64,000 bases of DNA. Source: Steromphala cineraria. Taxonomy: Eukaryota > Mollusca > Gastropoda > Trochida > Trochidae. The translations under genes were made by a program, and so were the position numbers. Below are positions 1-11,148 of the stretch, piece by piece. Each line of letters opens with the position of its first letter. Position 1 is the stretch's first letter. The stretch is taken from contig OU744730.1 of NCBI GenBank assembly GCA_916613615.1, positions 36,379,315 through 36,443,314 of the forward strand. Reading direction: 5' to 3'. The notes beneath the pieces were generated by a model. That model searched no databases. It saw only the letters and a program-made list of their open reading frames with translations, and was not told the origin of the DNA.

Positions 1-52
1 GAAGTAAATGGTAACAAAACTGCATTTTTTATGACATGACAATGTTGACATT

Positions 53-112
53 CCAGGTCACGACCAAGTAGACCAGGTCAGGTCATGACCCAGTAAACCC
101 GGTCAGGTCATA
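53..112. repeat. Short tandem repeat, 25-bp unit
   Basis: About two and a half copies of a roughly 25-bp unit. Each copy ends in GGTCAGGTCAT. The AGGTCA hexamers resemble nuclear-receptor half-sites, but nothing nearby shows that they act as such. The rest of 1-273 holds nothing recognisable. Confidence 0.5.
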
Positions 113-273
113 ATTCTGATCGAGAAACGAAATGGGTTCAGTGAACTTTATTTTAATTTCTGATTTATTCTGATTTTGACATATCTATATCTTTAAAGGA
201 GGGGAAAATGTTGAGTATTTCATATTAACAAATAAGTTTATTATTTATATGTTGATAAATTGTATGACAATTC

Positions 274-850
274 TTATCCCTGGGATGCACCTGCAGCACG
301 CGAGCAGATTCTCTCAGTTGTACCCGTATGAATAAACGAGTGTGTATGAAAACACTCTTGGTGTTGTATATCTTGCTGAATATATAACAAATACCACATT
401 AATGTGATTTTTCTTGAGTTTGGATAGAAAGTCTTTATTTTTGTGGCACTAAAACATATCCAAATCACAAGCGATTTCTGTCGTTTTGGTATTTTCAAGT
501 CTTTCTTGACTTGATTCAGGTAGGGAACTAAGATGTTGTCGGCATAGGCATCCATAGTTTCAGCAGTTGACCAGTGGTTTTCGGAATGGGTGGAATGCCA
601 GTCTACAGGAAACTTTATACCCTGGGGATGACTGTGCTCAGTTTTCCCATTTAAAGATGAGTTGTAGTGGTAGTAGATCACCACTCAAACTCGACGCCAC
701 TACGCCCATGATCATCTTCTTATCGTTGACTCAACCAATCTCGACATGTTTTGATACCTTTCTCAGTCATTGTCCACAGACCACAAGGTATGTATTTGAG
801 GCCAGTCTGGTCAAAGTTCACATAAGTTAGTTGGAAAAGATCCCAGTTCT
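274..850 (-). pseudogene. Dead pogo/Tigger-like (DDE_1) transposase fragment
   Basis: On the minus strand the conceptual protein carries the DDE_1 signature of Tc1/pogo-superfamily transposases. NFDQTGL, with its catalytic Asp codon at about 810-812, lies upstream. It is followed by a block resembling ASSLSGDLLPLQLI, then NGKTEHSHP and THSENHWSTAETM, which match the conserved pogo core. The open stretch 684-274 holds 136 residues. It is joined to the upstream part only by crossing frameshifts near 735 and 650. Where the family has its second catalytic Asp (normally in VIxD), this copy reads VIWIC, with Ile at about 457-459. Both defects make it inactive. No terminal inverted repeats were found, and the rest of the transposase is missing. 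In a live element it would cut and paste DNA in the nucleus. Confidence 0.8.
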
Positions 851-929
851 TCTTCAAAGCGATGCTGTCCATTAATGCAGGATATTCACTGTTGATTATC
901 CCCTTAGCTCAATGTTCCCCAATGTTCAA

Positions 930-1395
930 TGTTAACGCAAGTGTGAATCCCCCTTTAGGCAAGGACAATTCTATCTGGTAGATATGTGCTTCAGAAGAGT
1001 GGCATGAGGAGGACGTTTTGGGGCTGCCAGGGTCATCCCATGGATTGTTGATAATTTAACTGAACTATGCCCATCCCCTGGGCCGGACGTTCAAGAGATT
1101 AAGACAGTGCAGTTCAAGTTGTCACCGCACCCGGCCGCTTTGGGTATGTGGACTTATTTAACGAGGACTTTGTGCTTTTTTTGGACGATCTCTACGCGGC
1201 GGCCTGGTTGGATGACTATCAAGTGGCCCACGGGATCAGCGTCAGCATCCACTTACCATGTTCCGTAGTTGAAATTGCCAGCTATTGAGGCTGAAGTGAA
1301 GAGAGCCCTGAAGTTTGAAGATGTTGTGGTCGTTCACGGCAATTCGTTGGAACAAGATGGCGATGAAATAGCAGATGAGCTCAAAATGTTGGTCG
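930..1395 (+). pseudogene. Unrecognised coding-like remnant
   Basis: This GC-richer patch in AT-rich surroundings reads as acidic, protein-like sequence on the plus strand if a frameshift near 1140 is crossed. It includes VDLFNEDFVLFLDDLYAAAW and later VKRALKFEDVVVVHGNS. I do not recognise the family. It abuts the inverted copy of the DIRS-like arm on the minus strand, so it may be element-derived. It could also be a fragment of a captured host gene. Stops and frame changes show that it is not intact. Confidence 0.25.
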
Positions 1396-1701
1396 CTTGG
1401 CAGGGCGTCTTTTTGAAGTTTTGGTCCATTTGAGGGGAGCTAGCGCCTCGGCCTTAGCAACCAGGAGGTCAGGCTTCATCTCCTTGTCATCTTGGGAGGA
1501 AACATACAGAAAGACATTGCTTTGCTTGCCCTTTTGTTTGACGACATGATCCCCGACATTCATCAACGCTTGTTGCCGGTTACGTTTTCTCCAGTAGGCG
1601 GGAGCACAGGAACCCGATATCGTAAATGAAATGTAGGTAAAACGTGGGTAAGAAAGACCTGTCCCCTCTATGAAATAGAGTAAAGGAATAAAGGCATCCA
1701 T
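1381..1701 (-). pseudogene. ORF remnant in left inverted arm (start MDAFIPLLYF)
   Basis: The 106-residue minus-strand frame begins with the same 30 or so residues as the plus-strand frame at 3910, because both lie in inverted copies of one sequence. Beyond the shared part it is lysine-rich and unrelated to the other copy. The shared start and its TATA-like upstream sequence suggest the 5' part of a DIRS-like element that lost its downstream coding region. No domain is recognised. Confidence 0.35.
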
Positions 1702-1940
1702 CTTGCCGATCTCGACTCGCTTCAGCGTTAAGTCAAAGTTATCGCTTCAAATTGGTGACATCTCATACACATACACAAAAACCTCTCAGTTATACATTTC
1801 TCCGCAAAACTTAGCTTATTTCCAACACGTCACCCTTCAAATAACTTTTATATCTATTTAAATTTGCAAAATGACCGCAGAAACCTCTGGGGTGAACGTT
1901 ACTCCGCACCAAATGCCTCTAGGGTGATCTGATTGGTCTG
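1600..1940 (-). repeat. Inverted arm, left copy
   Basis: The reverse complement of this stretch matches 3685-4008 over about 330 bp with only scattered differences. The match includes the landmark around TTTGGTGCGGAGTAACG, a TATA-like ATATAAAAG and the ATG of the MDAFIP frame. The two arms point away from each other and flank 1.74 kb of unrelated AT-rich DNA. This is either a pair of element 5' ends inserted head to head or the terminal repeats of one rearranged element. Confidence 0.75.
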
Positions 1941-3684
1941 TTCAACGTAAGGCCGATTTTCTCTAGATAATTTCTAAAAGTCGCGCAAAATTTAAGAAGC
2001 GATTTTTATTGATGTTCCACTATTTTCAAGCCAGGTTGTGACAATGGAGTCAAAAGATTATTTATTTTGGTATGTAGAATCATTTTTGCACTAGGGGATT
2101 GTCACGGCCAAGCTCTTGTCTTCACACACTGTAGAATTATTAAATGGAAATTCCCATTTCATTATTTAAAAAAAGAGAGGTTCAAGATTTTTTTATCTCA
2201 TGTGTATAATTACAAGAATTAATAAATATTTAAGTAATTCATAATACAAACTTTTAAATATCAGTAAATTTAAATTGATGTATTATTACCAATATATCAG
2301 TGAATTATTTCAAGTGAATAAAACACAACCACAACATTGAGTTAAACAAAAGTGTATCAACATTATTAACACAATCTGTGGAATGATAAGTTTATATTTT
2401 TCTGAAAATTGTGATTTGATGGTTCCTTCCAAATACGTTATGTAAAAGACAGCTTAATTAAGCATATGTTTTATTAATGTCAATTTGGAATCAAAGAAAT
2501 ACTCTGTTATACCAAAACTGTAAATGCATATTTTTGTTAACTTGTTCACATAATGAACAAAATGCTGGCAATCATAAATACTTTTCAGACAGACTTGTTT
2601 TGTAAATGTTAATTTAACATTACTTATCTGTGTTTTAGTGCAAATACCATGTAAATTGGAATGTCTTTGGGGCATCCTAGCATTGCAAAAACGAAACGGA
2701 TAATGTTAAAATTTGAGAACATAAGTTAACATTCAGTTTGCATTAACATATTCGTATGGCATACCTTAAAGATAACCTTCACTAATTTGTCAGGGCATTG
2801 AAATGACCAAGGATCAAAATTTCGAATACACAATTTTGTATTTTTCTCTACAAAATCCTTCATTAGTGATCAATAGCTTTACACCTATGTCATATATGTT
2901 CCTTTGCATTAATGCAATGTAATCATACTGATTTCTTTCTTACAAAGTTTATATATAATATTTAAATAGAAATTTAGGAAAACCGGAATTTCACAAATAT
3001 GACCCAATCTGTTTATTTAATCATGCCAAATATCTAAATTCAGTAACAGTGACAAGACCATCCCGTTATATGGTTTGGGAATGATTATTTCACTAATGAA
3101 TAGTTGGTTGTCGTTTGTAAGTGCTCGTGGAGTTATTTTATGGACGTCAACATGAAACCCAATTTACATGATATTGGCACTAAGATACACATGCAAGTGA
3201 ACAGACGTAAGATAGGCAGCTGTATTTCAGAATTAACGGCCTCTTGATAAAAGTATTGACAAAAGGTTTTGATAATTGAGGATGTTGTTGTACATGACAC
3301 TGAAAACTGAAAAAACCAACAAATATCAGAAAAACATAATTAGATATTTGACATTAATTTTTAGATAAATAACTGTTGAAAATCACTCTTGTTTCTTCTC
3401 ATCACTGGACAGAAAGTTTGGCAATTCAACTTTAATGAAACGTACATCACTGAGCCAGAAGAGTTTTGACAATTTCATTGACACTTTCTTTCAATTTTTA
3501 CGTAAACAAACAAGACAGTATTACAGGTGCCTGTCTGGCCAATGATAACAACAGAATGTCCATTTTCTACTAAAGACAATCTTCTGATCAGAAATTGATA
3601 GTGAAATCATTCCCGAAAAATTGCACTGTCCAAACAACGTCATGTTGTTTGTTAAGCGATGCTTAAAATAAATTCGCCCAACGG
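1941..3684. other. AT-rich spacer between inverted arms, no gene
   Basis: There is no coding frame with family resemblance, no tandem array and no RNA gene visible. Short frames on either strand are what AT-rich DNA gives by chance. Confidence 0.5.
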
Positions 3685-4008
3685 ACCAATCAGATCGTCC
3701 TAGAGGCGTTTGGTGCGGAGTAACGTTCACCCAAGAGGTTTCTGCGGTCGTTTTGCGAATTTAAATAGATATAAAAGTTATTTGAAGGGTGACATGTGTT
3801 GGAAATAAGCCAAGTTTTGCGGAGAAATGTATAACTGAGAGGTTCTTGTGTATGTGTATGAGATGTCACCAATTTGAAGTGATAATTTTGACAAGTCGAG
3901 ATCGGCAAGATGGATGCCTTTATTCCTTTACTCTATTTCATAGAGGGGACGGGTCTTTCTTACCCACGTTTTATCTACATTTTATTTACGATATCGGGTT
4001 CCTGTGGG
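3685..4008 (+). repeat. Inverted arm, right copy, with TATA-like box
   Basis: Partner of 1600-1940. A TATA-like ATATAAAAG near 3769 lies about 140 bp before the ATG at 3910. That spacing would suit a 5' promoter within the terminal repeat of a DIRS-like element, but promoter activity is inference. Confidence 0.65.
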
Positions 4009-4099
4009 CGGGAGACTTCAATTGTTTTGATAAAACTGGGCAACGATCTTTTCATTATAGATGTGATAAAAACTGGTTACAACCTGCCAATAATAGGGG

Positions 4100-5690
4100 T
4101 TCTCCCTCTGACCACTTCTCCCAGAACAAGACTTAACCAAGCAGACCAAGTGCCTCTTCTTCAGGAGAGCATCAACATTTCTGCAGAAGAGGGCAGTCAA
4201 AGTGGTGACGGACGGGTAGTCAGGGTTTTATTTGCTCATCTTCCTGGTCAAGAAGAAGGGGTCGGACAAGCTGCAGATGATACACAAAAGGTTTCAACGA
4301 GCAGTTTCTCAGGTTGGCCCCTCGCTTTCAAAATCCAGGTTGCTGTACGTTAAGGTCTTAACAGAACCTCGCTCTCTTCAAGTGCAGGCCATTCTGGGTC
4401 TGCTGACGTCAGCACAGGATTATACCCTGAGGGGAAGACTCATACTAAGACCACTACAGCGTTTTGTCAATCTGTTGATCAACGCAGGGATCTGACCACC
4501 AGTTGGGTTCTCCAGAGTCCATCTCCATAAGTTTCCCTTGAACATTTGCGAAGGTGTCTTTTTAGGAGCGTAGGAGCACCATGTGGAGCTGTTTAATGGA
4601 CGCCTCACTTCAAGGCTTGGGAGCCCATCTGGAAGGTGAAACGGTGTAAGGCTTGTGGTCCGACCAACAGAGCAAATGGCACATAAACAATCTAGAGTTT
4701 CAATCTCTGATTCTGGCAATCGATGTGTTGTCTCTGTTGTGGGAGGGTCTAGAGTCTTACTCTTTTCGCCCTCCCGTGCTTCTTCAAGGCGACCAACAGG
4801 ATAAGACTGCTTTTGGTTGCGCTTTGGTGGCCGGCCAGAATCTGGTTACCAGCTCTAAGGGAGTTGGTCACAAGAGAACCTACTTCTCTTCCCGACCAGC
4901 CGGATCTGCTCCTACAACCCTGCTCTAGGATGTGTCATCCAGATCCACGCAGGTTTCATCTTTAGCATGGATCATATGCAGGGAGCATTGGGGACAAAGG
5001 GCTACTCATCCCAGTCAGCCAAAGTGGTTGCGAATGCTCACAGGGCCTCCACCCGCAGCCTATATATGATAAGTTGGCCTTGTTCAATGCATTTTGTAAG
5101 GGTAAAGATCAGGACCCTTTGACTGCTTCCCCACAGTTTTTGGTGGAATTTTCTATGTTATTCAGGAACACTTGTCGCTTGAAGGGAGGTACCATTGTTA
5201 AGTACCTTTCAGCCATTAATACAGTGTTGGCAGTAAGATGTAGCAAGAAGATGTCAAAAACGGAATTACAGTCAATGCTGAGGGCGTTCAAGGTGGAGGA
5301 TCATAAAAGGAAGTTTTGACCTCTGGCTTGGAACTTCAATGTTGTTTTATCTAGTAGATGCCCCTTCTTACCCCTTTCCTCAGCGTCAACCAATGAGATC
5401 AATAAGAACACTCTGACGCTGTGGCTTAGAATGGTGATTCTAGATCGTACAAGGCTAAGGCTCTTGACCCTTCAGCAGCGCAGATGCCTCATGAGATAAG
5501 GGCGCTAGCGTCTACAAAGGCACTGCACAGGAATTGTTCTGTGACAACAATCATTGAGGGATGCTTTTGGCGATCAAACTCTTTGTTCGCCTCCCAATAC
5601 CTCTGAGATCTCTCGGTTGAGGGCATCCAGGGCTTACAGTCCTTAGGTCCTTTAGTAGTGATGCAGCAACTTACTAGGGGTTATTTGTTA
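4100..5690 (+). pseudogene. Decayed DIRS-like retrotransposon pol (copy A): RT remnant, RNase H, tyrosine recombinase
   Basis: Read across stops and frameshifts, the pieces come in DIRS order. Around 4210-4270 is the RT start (GFYLLIFLVKKKG). Around 4360-4490 is the RT-RNase H connector (LGLLTSAQDYTLRGRLILRP). The RT catalytic core between them is deleted. Around 4585-4750 is RNase H, with MDASLQGLGAHLEGETV then an in-frame stop, then HINNLE. From about 5040 to 5690 is a tyrosine recombinase, with an arm-binding part (FRNTCRLKGGTIVKYLSAIN), HEIRALAST carrying the catalytic His and Arg, and FASQY with the nucleophile Tyr. It is closely related to copy C at 46-48 kb (both have GCFWRS and EGIQGLQS/EDVQGLQS). 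It cannot be expressed as one protein. Confidence 0.8.
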
Positions 5691-6030
5691 GGTGAGTTCC
5701 GTTAAGTTCTCTGTAGAAGGCAAGTCAAGCCAATTCTTTGAACATCAGATTTCTGCTGGAATACACAGAGCTAACAGAAAGCGACCTCTGTAGCTATTAT
5801 GATGTCACAGGTGATCACGTGACTACGCAGCATGTGCAGTGCAATCTGTCAACAACATGTGAACCATAATAAATTATCTATGTTCTTCCATGTAAATTAA
5901 GCTATAAATTGTTGCAAATACTTTGTGACATTGGTTAAAAGCAATCAATCATCCAACAAATTGGAGATTCCAACACATCCCTTTTTTTACTCTCTTCGTC
6001 TTAGCCTTTAACATGTAATAGTTACTATCA
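5691..6030. other. No gene
   Basis: Sequence downstream of DIRS copy A. It contains no terminal repeat matching the arms at 1.6 or 3.7 kb, so the right end of copy A is missing or beyond recognition. Nothing else is seen. Confidence 0.4.
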
Positions 6031-6850
6031 TTGTTAATGGCATGCATCGGAAAATGGCAGGGACACTTTGTGCGGGAGTCCAAGAGTGTCCCTGCCGTTT
6101 TTCGATGCATGCCATTAACCATGCTAGCAACTGACTTACATCTCACTTGGTCCAAGTAAAATCAACCACAAAATTTACAGTTTTAAATACAATTTCAATT
6201 TTCAATAGCCTTCCAAGGGCCCCTTTATTGATTAATATGGAGTATGTAGTACAATGAAGGGTGTATGAGCAAGTGCTGCCTGCTTCTCAAAGCACAAGGC
6301 ACATGCTTCTTGTGTGTCAAAGCGCAAGACACAAAGTAAATGTTTTGGGCTTGCAAACTTCGTGCACTCCATGAATATGGGCCTGCTTCAAGACAAAGTT
6401 TCACAGGTTGTCCATTTCATTTTGGATTTTGAAGGTGTGAGACGCATAATTAGAGTTCTCATAGACAGTTGAATTTTGACAAAGGTTTCTGCTAAAGAAA
6501 CGTATCCCTTGGATTTCCAATAAAAAGGTACTTAATCATTCCAATAACAAGTTTTACTAAAATTTCATAGCGTATCTATGAAAAAATTAATTACGTATCA
6601 TTATTAAATTATTTTGGATATTTCTAAACTTATTTCCTAATATAACAGAAGTTGTGATGCAACATAAATCATATAATATTTATTTCTTGGTTTTGCTATT
6701 TTCTAGTGCAAACAAAAGCTTTGATATTTTGATTCAAGCAAACGTGTAGGTATTATGATTGTTTTCAGCTTGTTTTATTTTATTATTGATACTTTCAGTT
6801 TACTATATCTATGTTGTTGATAAATTAATTTATCCTACCTCATGTAAGAA
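6031..6850. repeat. Dispersed repeat with terminal hairpin, copy 1
   Basis: This begins with a hairpin at 6031-6121, whose arms contain CATCGGAAAATGGCAGGGACA and its near complement. It continues through a stretch that is repeated, with divergence, at 8661-9520. Matching landmarks include TTCCAAGGGCCCCTT, the AAAGCGCAAG blocks and GACAGTTGAATTTTGAC. No coding frame is conserved between the copies, so this is a non-autonomous repeat of unknown class. Confidence 0.7.
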
Positions 6851-8364
6851 ATTCGATCTCTGATTGGTTCACATGACCCTGGATAACTACTGATATCAAC
6901 CTCTTGAGCGGGACGATAAATTATTTATACCCCGCCATGAACCAATCACGTAAAAAGCGTGCAAATTGAACTTATTTATACCCCGCCATGAAAAACCGTG
7001 CAGATTGAGCTCCTTGAAAAGTATGTTTCGTTGAATACATTGATGTTCTCCTACACCCCTTCTCACACGTATACAAACAACACAACAACATTTAACCTTG
7101 GACTGACTGTATTTGCGTAGGCTTGTACCATTACATCGTTCATCATTCAACATCCATCATTATCAAATAGTGTATCGACGGAGCTGTGCCCGACACGAAA
7201 AACCAGAGATAACAACTCTTGTTGAGAAAAACTCTGGAACCGTGTTCTCCCTACGTATGCATCAGCCCCTTACTGGGGAGTTTACAGTAAAACAATATTT
7301 GTACAACACACAGAATAAATTCACATAAAACAGTTTTCAACTATTGATATAGGATGTACAAAAATACAAATAGGTTAATGATTGCCTTAAACAGCGCTAA
7401 GCACAGACCACTGACAAATCCTTATGTGGTATATTCCATACGTGGTATAAATACCAATCTCCATAAACGGTATGGACAAAAATTAACCATATACGGTATC
7501 AACAGAGATCGCCATACACTGCATAATCCATAAACGGTATGAATAATTACGTGCATCATATCGTATGAACCATAAACGGTTTCGATATACATCGTCATAA
7601 ACGGCTCCAGCCATAACGGCTAACCTCATCCATAAAAGGATATACAGCTTCAACCATATGCGGCGTCAAGCTTTGCTGGATTTGACATCAGCAAATCATC
7701 TGAAGCAAATGTAAAACAGAGTTAGATGCTTGAAACAACATTGACTATATACACACATGAAAAATATCTGTAACTGGTACTGCACTTACAGCCGATAGAA
7801 TCGATCCACTTAACCTCTCACCCTTATATACCCCGCTAGGACCACGAGCGCCCCTACAATTATCTGCCCTTTGATACTTGCTCACAGGTAGGAGAAATTA
7901 ATTTTCCTCTAATTCATTCCTCAAACGAGGAAAACATCATTTACCTTTGCTCAAATAATATGTAGCTTTATGCAAACTAAATAATTGCAAGCTATATAAA
8001 TGCAAAAAAAAAAACATGTATATTGCCATAATTAGTTTATTAATCTAAGATTTGGTGTTTAAAATGTTTCTCGTCGAAATAAATGTCAATATTGTGTCAC
8101 GGCTTTCTTGATCATTGCATATGAGAATCAGTTCACATTTATTCGAAATATCAGTATTCACTCACTGTTTCGTCGAAATTATCCTTCAGGAACTGTGTTC
8201 ATAAAAAGAAATGTCTCTGACTAAGCGAGGCACTGACACGATTGATGATGTAGTTTTCAAAACAACACTTCCGGTTTGTGACCCTGACCTTTGTCATGTG
8301 CCTAAGCAGTTTTTAACCTTTATAAATATCCGTTGTGTTTAAACATTCGTTAAGATTAATTCGT
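6850..8364. other. No gene; contains a dispersed CCATAAACGGT motif cluster
   Basis: No coding frame resembles a known family. Two short direct repeats with TTATTTATACCCCGCCATGA lie near 6920 and 6972. About ten variants of the 11-mer CCATAAACGGT are scattered through 7425-7670 at irregular spacing. An A-rich tract lies near 8005. Confidence 0.5.
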
Positions 8365-8483
8365 TATAACATTGCTTATAGCGGGTTACATAGGTATTTA
8401 TTATTCCCTTGCGTTCCTCTCGTTTCATAAAACCTTTCGCGGGAATAATAAATACCTATGTAACCCGCTAAGCAATGTTATAA
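8365..8483. repeat. Long hairpin (arms about 43 bp)
   Basis: The left arm 8365-8409, containing AGCGGGTTACATAGGTATTT, is complementary to 8441-8483 with a few mismatches. A loop of about 31 bp separates them. The transcript would form a strong stem. It is probably a foldback MITE; no flanking duplication could be assigned. Confidence 0.8.
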
Positions 8484-8499
8484 CTTATATTAAATCTTA

Positions 8500-8645
8500 T
8501 GTAGGAAAGGTTTACAGAAGTGTCCATGGATCAGATGTCAGGACTCTTTGGCCTAAGAGTTCCCGATATCGATAATGAACAGGACACTTTTATGAACGGT
8601 TGCCATGGACTGAACGAGGTCTAAGTGGGATGTAAGTAATAGTTA
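8500..8645 (+). repeat. Direct repeat, left copy
   Basis: About 140 bp, containing TCAGGACTCTTTGGCCTAAG and TTCCCGATATCGATAATGAA, that recurs at 9520-9655 with few changes. The two copies bracket the hairpin-bearing repeat 8661-9520. They could be remnants of long terminal repeats, or the result of unequal exchange between two elements. Confidence 0.75.
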
Positions 8646-8660
8646 CTAGCATAGTAAATT

Positions 8661-9520
8661 ATATGCATCGGACAAAAGCAGGGACACTTTGTCCGAGAGG
8701 CCAATACGAGGCGGAGCCGAATACTGGCTCGAGGACAAAGTGTCCCTGCCGTTATCCGATGCATACAATGTACTTAGCTAGTAACTGACTTACATCTCAC
8801 TTAATCTGAGTACAATCAACCACAAAATTAATAGTTTTAAATAAAATTTCATTTTTCGATAACCTTCCAAGGGCCCCTTCACTGTTTTATGAATGAAGTG
8901 TTTAGTACTATGAATGGTTAGGAACAAGTGCTTCGTGCTTGTCAAAGCGCGAGGCACGTGCTTCTTGCGTGTTAAAGCGCAAGGCAAGAAGTAAATATTT
9001 TGGACTTGCAGACTTCGTGCGCTTCATGAATATGAGCCTGTTTCAAGACAAAGATTCACAGGTTGTCCATTTCGGTTTCGATTTTGAAGGTATAAGACGC
9101 ATTTTGAGAGTCCTAATAGACAGTTAAGTTTTGACAGTACTTTCTACTTTTGAAACGTTTCCCTTGGATTTCCTATAAAAAGGTACTTTAATCATTCCCA
9201 TAACAAGTTTAGCCCAAAACATTTAGCCTTTCTATGAAATGATAAATTGTGTATCATTATTAAATTATTTTGGATATTTTTAGACTTATTTTCCTAACAT
9301 AAAAAAGTTTTGGTGCAACATAAATCATATAATGTTTTCTTCTTGGTTTTGTTATTTCTAGTGCAAATTAAAGTCTACAGTGTTATTAGGTGATTTTAAT
9401 ATTTTGAATCACGCAAGACGTGTAAGTAATATGATTCAAGCTTGTTTTATTTGATTATTGATAATTTCAGTTCGCTTCTATGTCTATGTTGTTGATTAAA
9501 TGTTTTAAACCTTTTGTAGG
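8661..9520. repeat. Dispersed repeat with terminal hairpin, copy 2
   Basis: Second copy of the repeat at 6031-6850. Its hairpin spans 8661-8768, with arms carrying AGGGACACTTTGTCC and its complement. The GC-rich loop holds CGAGGCGGAGCCG. The body matches copy 1 through the AAAGCGCGAGGCACGTGC region. No protein is encoded. Confidence 0.75.
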
Positions 9521-9655
9521 AAAGGTTTAGAAAAGTATCCTTGCATCAGATGTCAGGACTCTTTGGCCTAAGAGTTCCCGATATCGATAATGAACAGGAC
9601 ACTTTTATGAATGGTTGCCATGGACAACTAGGTCTAAGTTGGATGTAATGAGGAT
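9520..9655 (+). repeat. Direct repeat, right copy
   Basis: Partner of 8500-8645, diverging after TTGCCATGGAC. See that entry. Confidence 0.75.
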
Positions 9656-9884
9656 AATTGTTGTTAAGAATGATGATGAAAAATGTGTCAGAAAGAGAAC
9701 AACAAATACCAATAATAATCCTTACAAAAAAAACTTTCATTAGCAAAACTGTTGCAGCATTGTTTTCACTTGATCGTGCCGCAACGTAGCGACTGAAATT
9801 ACGAATTTACCATGCAAATTAGCGGGCCACACCGTTGCAACTCTTTCATTAGCATAAATGACAACAACCCTTGAACTCTCATTT

Positions 9885-10090
9885 CATCTCGTTTCATTCT
9901 CATTAGCGGCAACTGTTTCACTCTCAATAGCGACAACTGTTGCACTCTCATTAGCGGCAACCGTTGCACTCTCATTAGCGGCAACCGTTTCTCTCTAATT
10001 AGCGGCAATCGTTTCACTCCTATGAGCTACAGTGTGTTTACTCCAATGACCTACAGTTTATTTACTCCAATGACCTACAGTGTATTTAGT
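9885..10090. repeat. Two adjoining 24-bp minisatellites
   Basis: About five copies of a 24-bp unit near CTCTCATTAGCGGCAACCGT are followed directly by about three copies of another 24-bp unit near ACTCCAATGACCTACAGT. Because 24 is a multiple of three, the minus strand reads as an 8-residue repeat (RLPLMRVQ-like). I see this as a by-product, not a gene. Confidence 0.75.
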
Positions 10091-10091
10091 A

Positions 10092-10585
10092 AAGGTTAAG
10101 GTACGAAGACGAGGTCTTGGTGCCTGTAGATAGACCCCAGGGGGAGTCGGGTAGGACAGATAGACCGCGGTCGAAGGCCAAGGTCTATCTGTCCTACCCG
10201 ACTCCCCCTGCGGTCTATCTACAGGCACCAAGACCTCGTCTTCGTACCTTAACCGGCTTATGAACTGAGGGAAGATTGCATTTAGATAATAAAACAAAAA
10301 TATAGCGGTTCAAACATACTCACACCCCTCTATGAAAATGAACTGGTCCAAATGACTTCATAGGTTTGTGACAGGATTTGGAAACCATTAATAACAATCG
10401 TTTTAAAAACGAATTTTAGTTATGTGTTAAGTAATCAAAAGCTGAAAAAAATATTTTCCTTTAACATTACAAACAAAAAGTTGACAGTAAATATTAGTGT
10501 TATCATCAGGCGACGCTGCCGATCACGTGACATTGTGCCCGTGCATTTTGTGACACTTGTGCCTAATGTCGCTGAAACTATCTCC
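10092..10585 (-). mobile_element. Truncated AGGTCTATCTGT-family element ending in a 160-bp palindrome
   Basis: 10181-10585 matches, in reverse, the end of the 867-bp element at 19382-20248. Here the terminal 72 bp or so is present twice in inverted orientation (10092-10166 and 10181-10252), separated by only 14 bp. This makes a near-perfect palindrome with single mismatches. A terminal inverted duplication like this can arise by fold-back repair of an element end. There is no coding capacity. Confidence 0.75.
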
Positions 10586-11148
10586 TTTAGCCCTTCGATT
10601 CATACTAAATGTCTACTTTAGCCCTTGGAATCATATTAAAGTGACACAGAGTATCTTTCTTAAAATTTTCTTTGGTTTTGATAAGCTACAAAATATCTAA
10701 TATGCTGATTGAAGTTCATATATCTTATCACTGGACTTGCAAATATATCCATTTATGCACAATATCTCTAAAATGTTTGATTTTATGGACAAATCAAGAA
10801 ACATCTAAAATACGTTTAATATTCGAAATTATGCATCCAAATTATCTACCTATTAGTTACAATACCTAATAAACACTATCGAATCGATATATATCTTCCT
10901 GTCAGCTTATGACAAGGTTTCAAAATTACGTTTGGCGAAATTGCGCGCGCCACTCGAGCCACATTGTCCGGTTTCCGATCAAAATCCCGACTTTGAATGG
11001 CCGTATTTTCGCTCTAATGTACTGATTGACTTTTAACTTGTTATTTTCAGTAACAGTTAGTGATTCCCAATGTAATAACAGCGATTTCAAAATTTGACAT
11101 ATGTGATCCTATCAACATATTCTGTGTCTCTTTAATGACACTGCCTTG
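10586..11148. other. No gene
   Basis: AT-rich sequence with one GC-rich island near 10935-10990. Nothing recognised. Confidence 0.4.

Noticed and set aside
8500..9655. LTR retrotransposon with 140-bp LTRs
   Set aside because: There is no primer-binding site, polypurine tract, TG...CA ends or coding sequence between the repeats.
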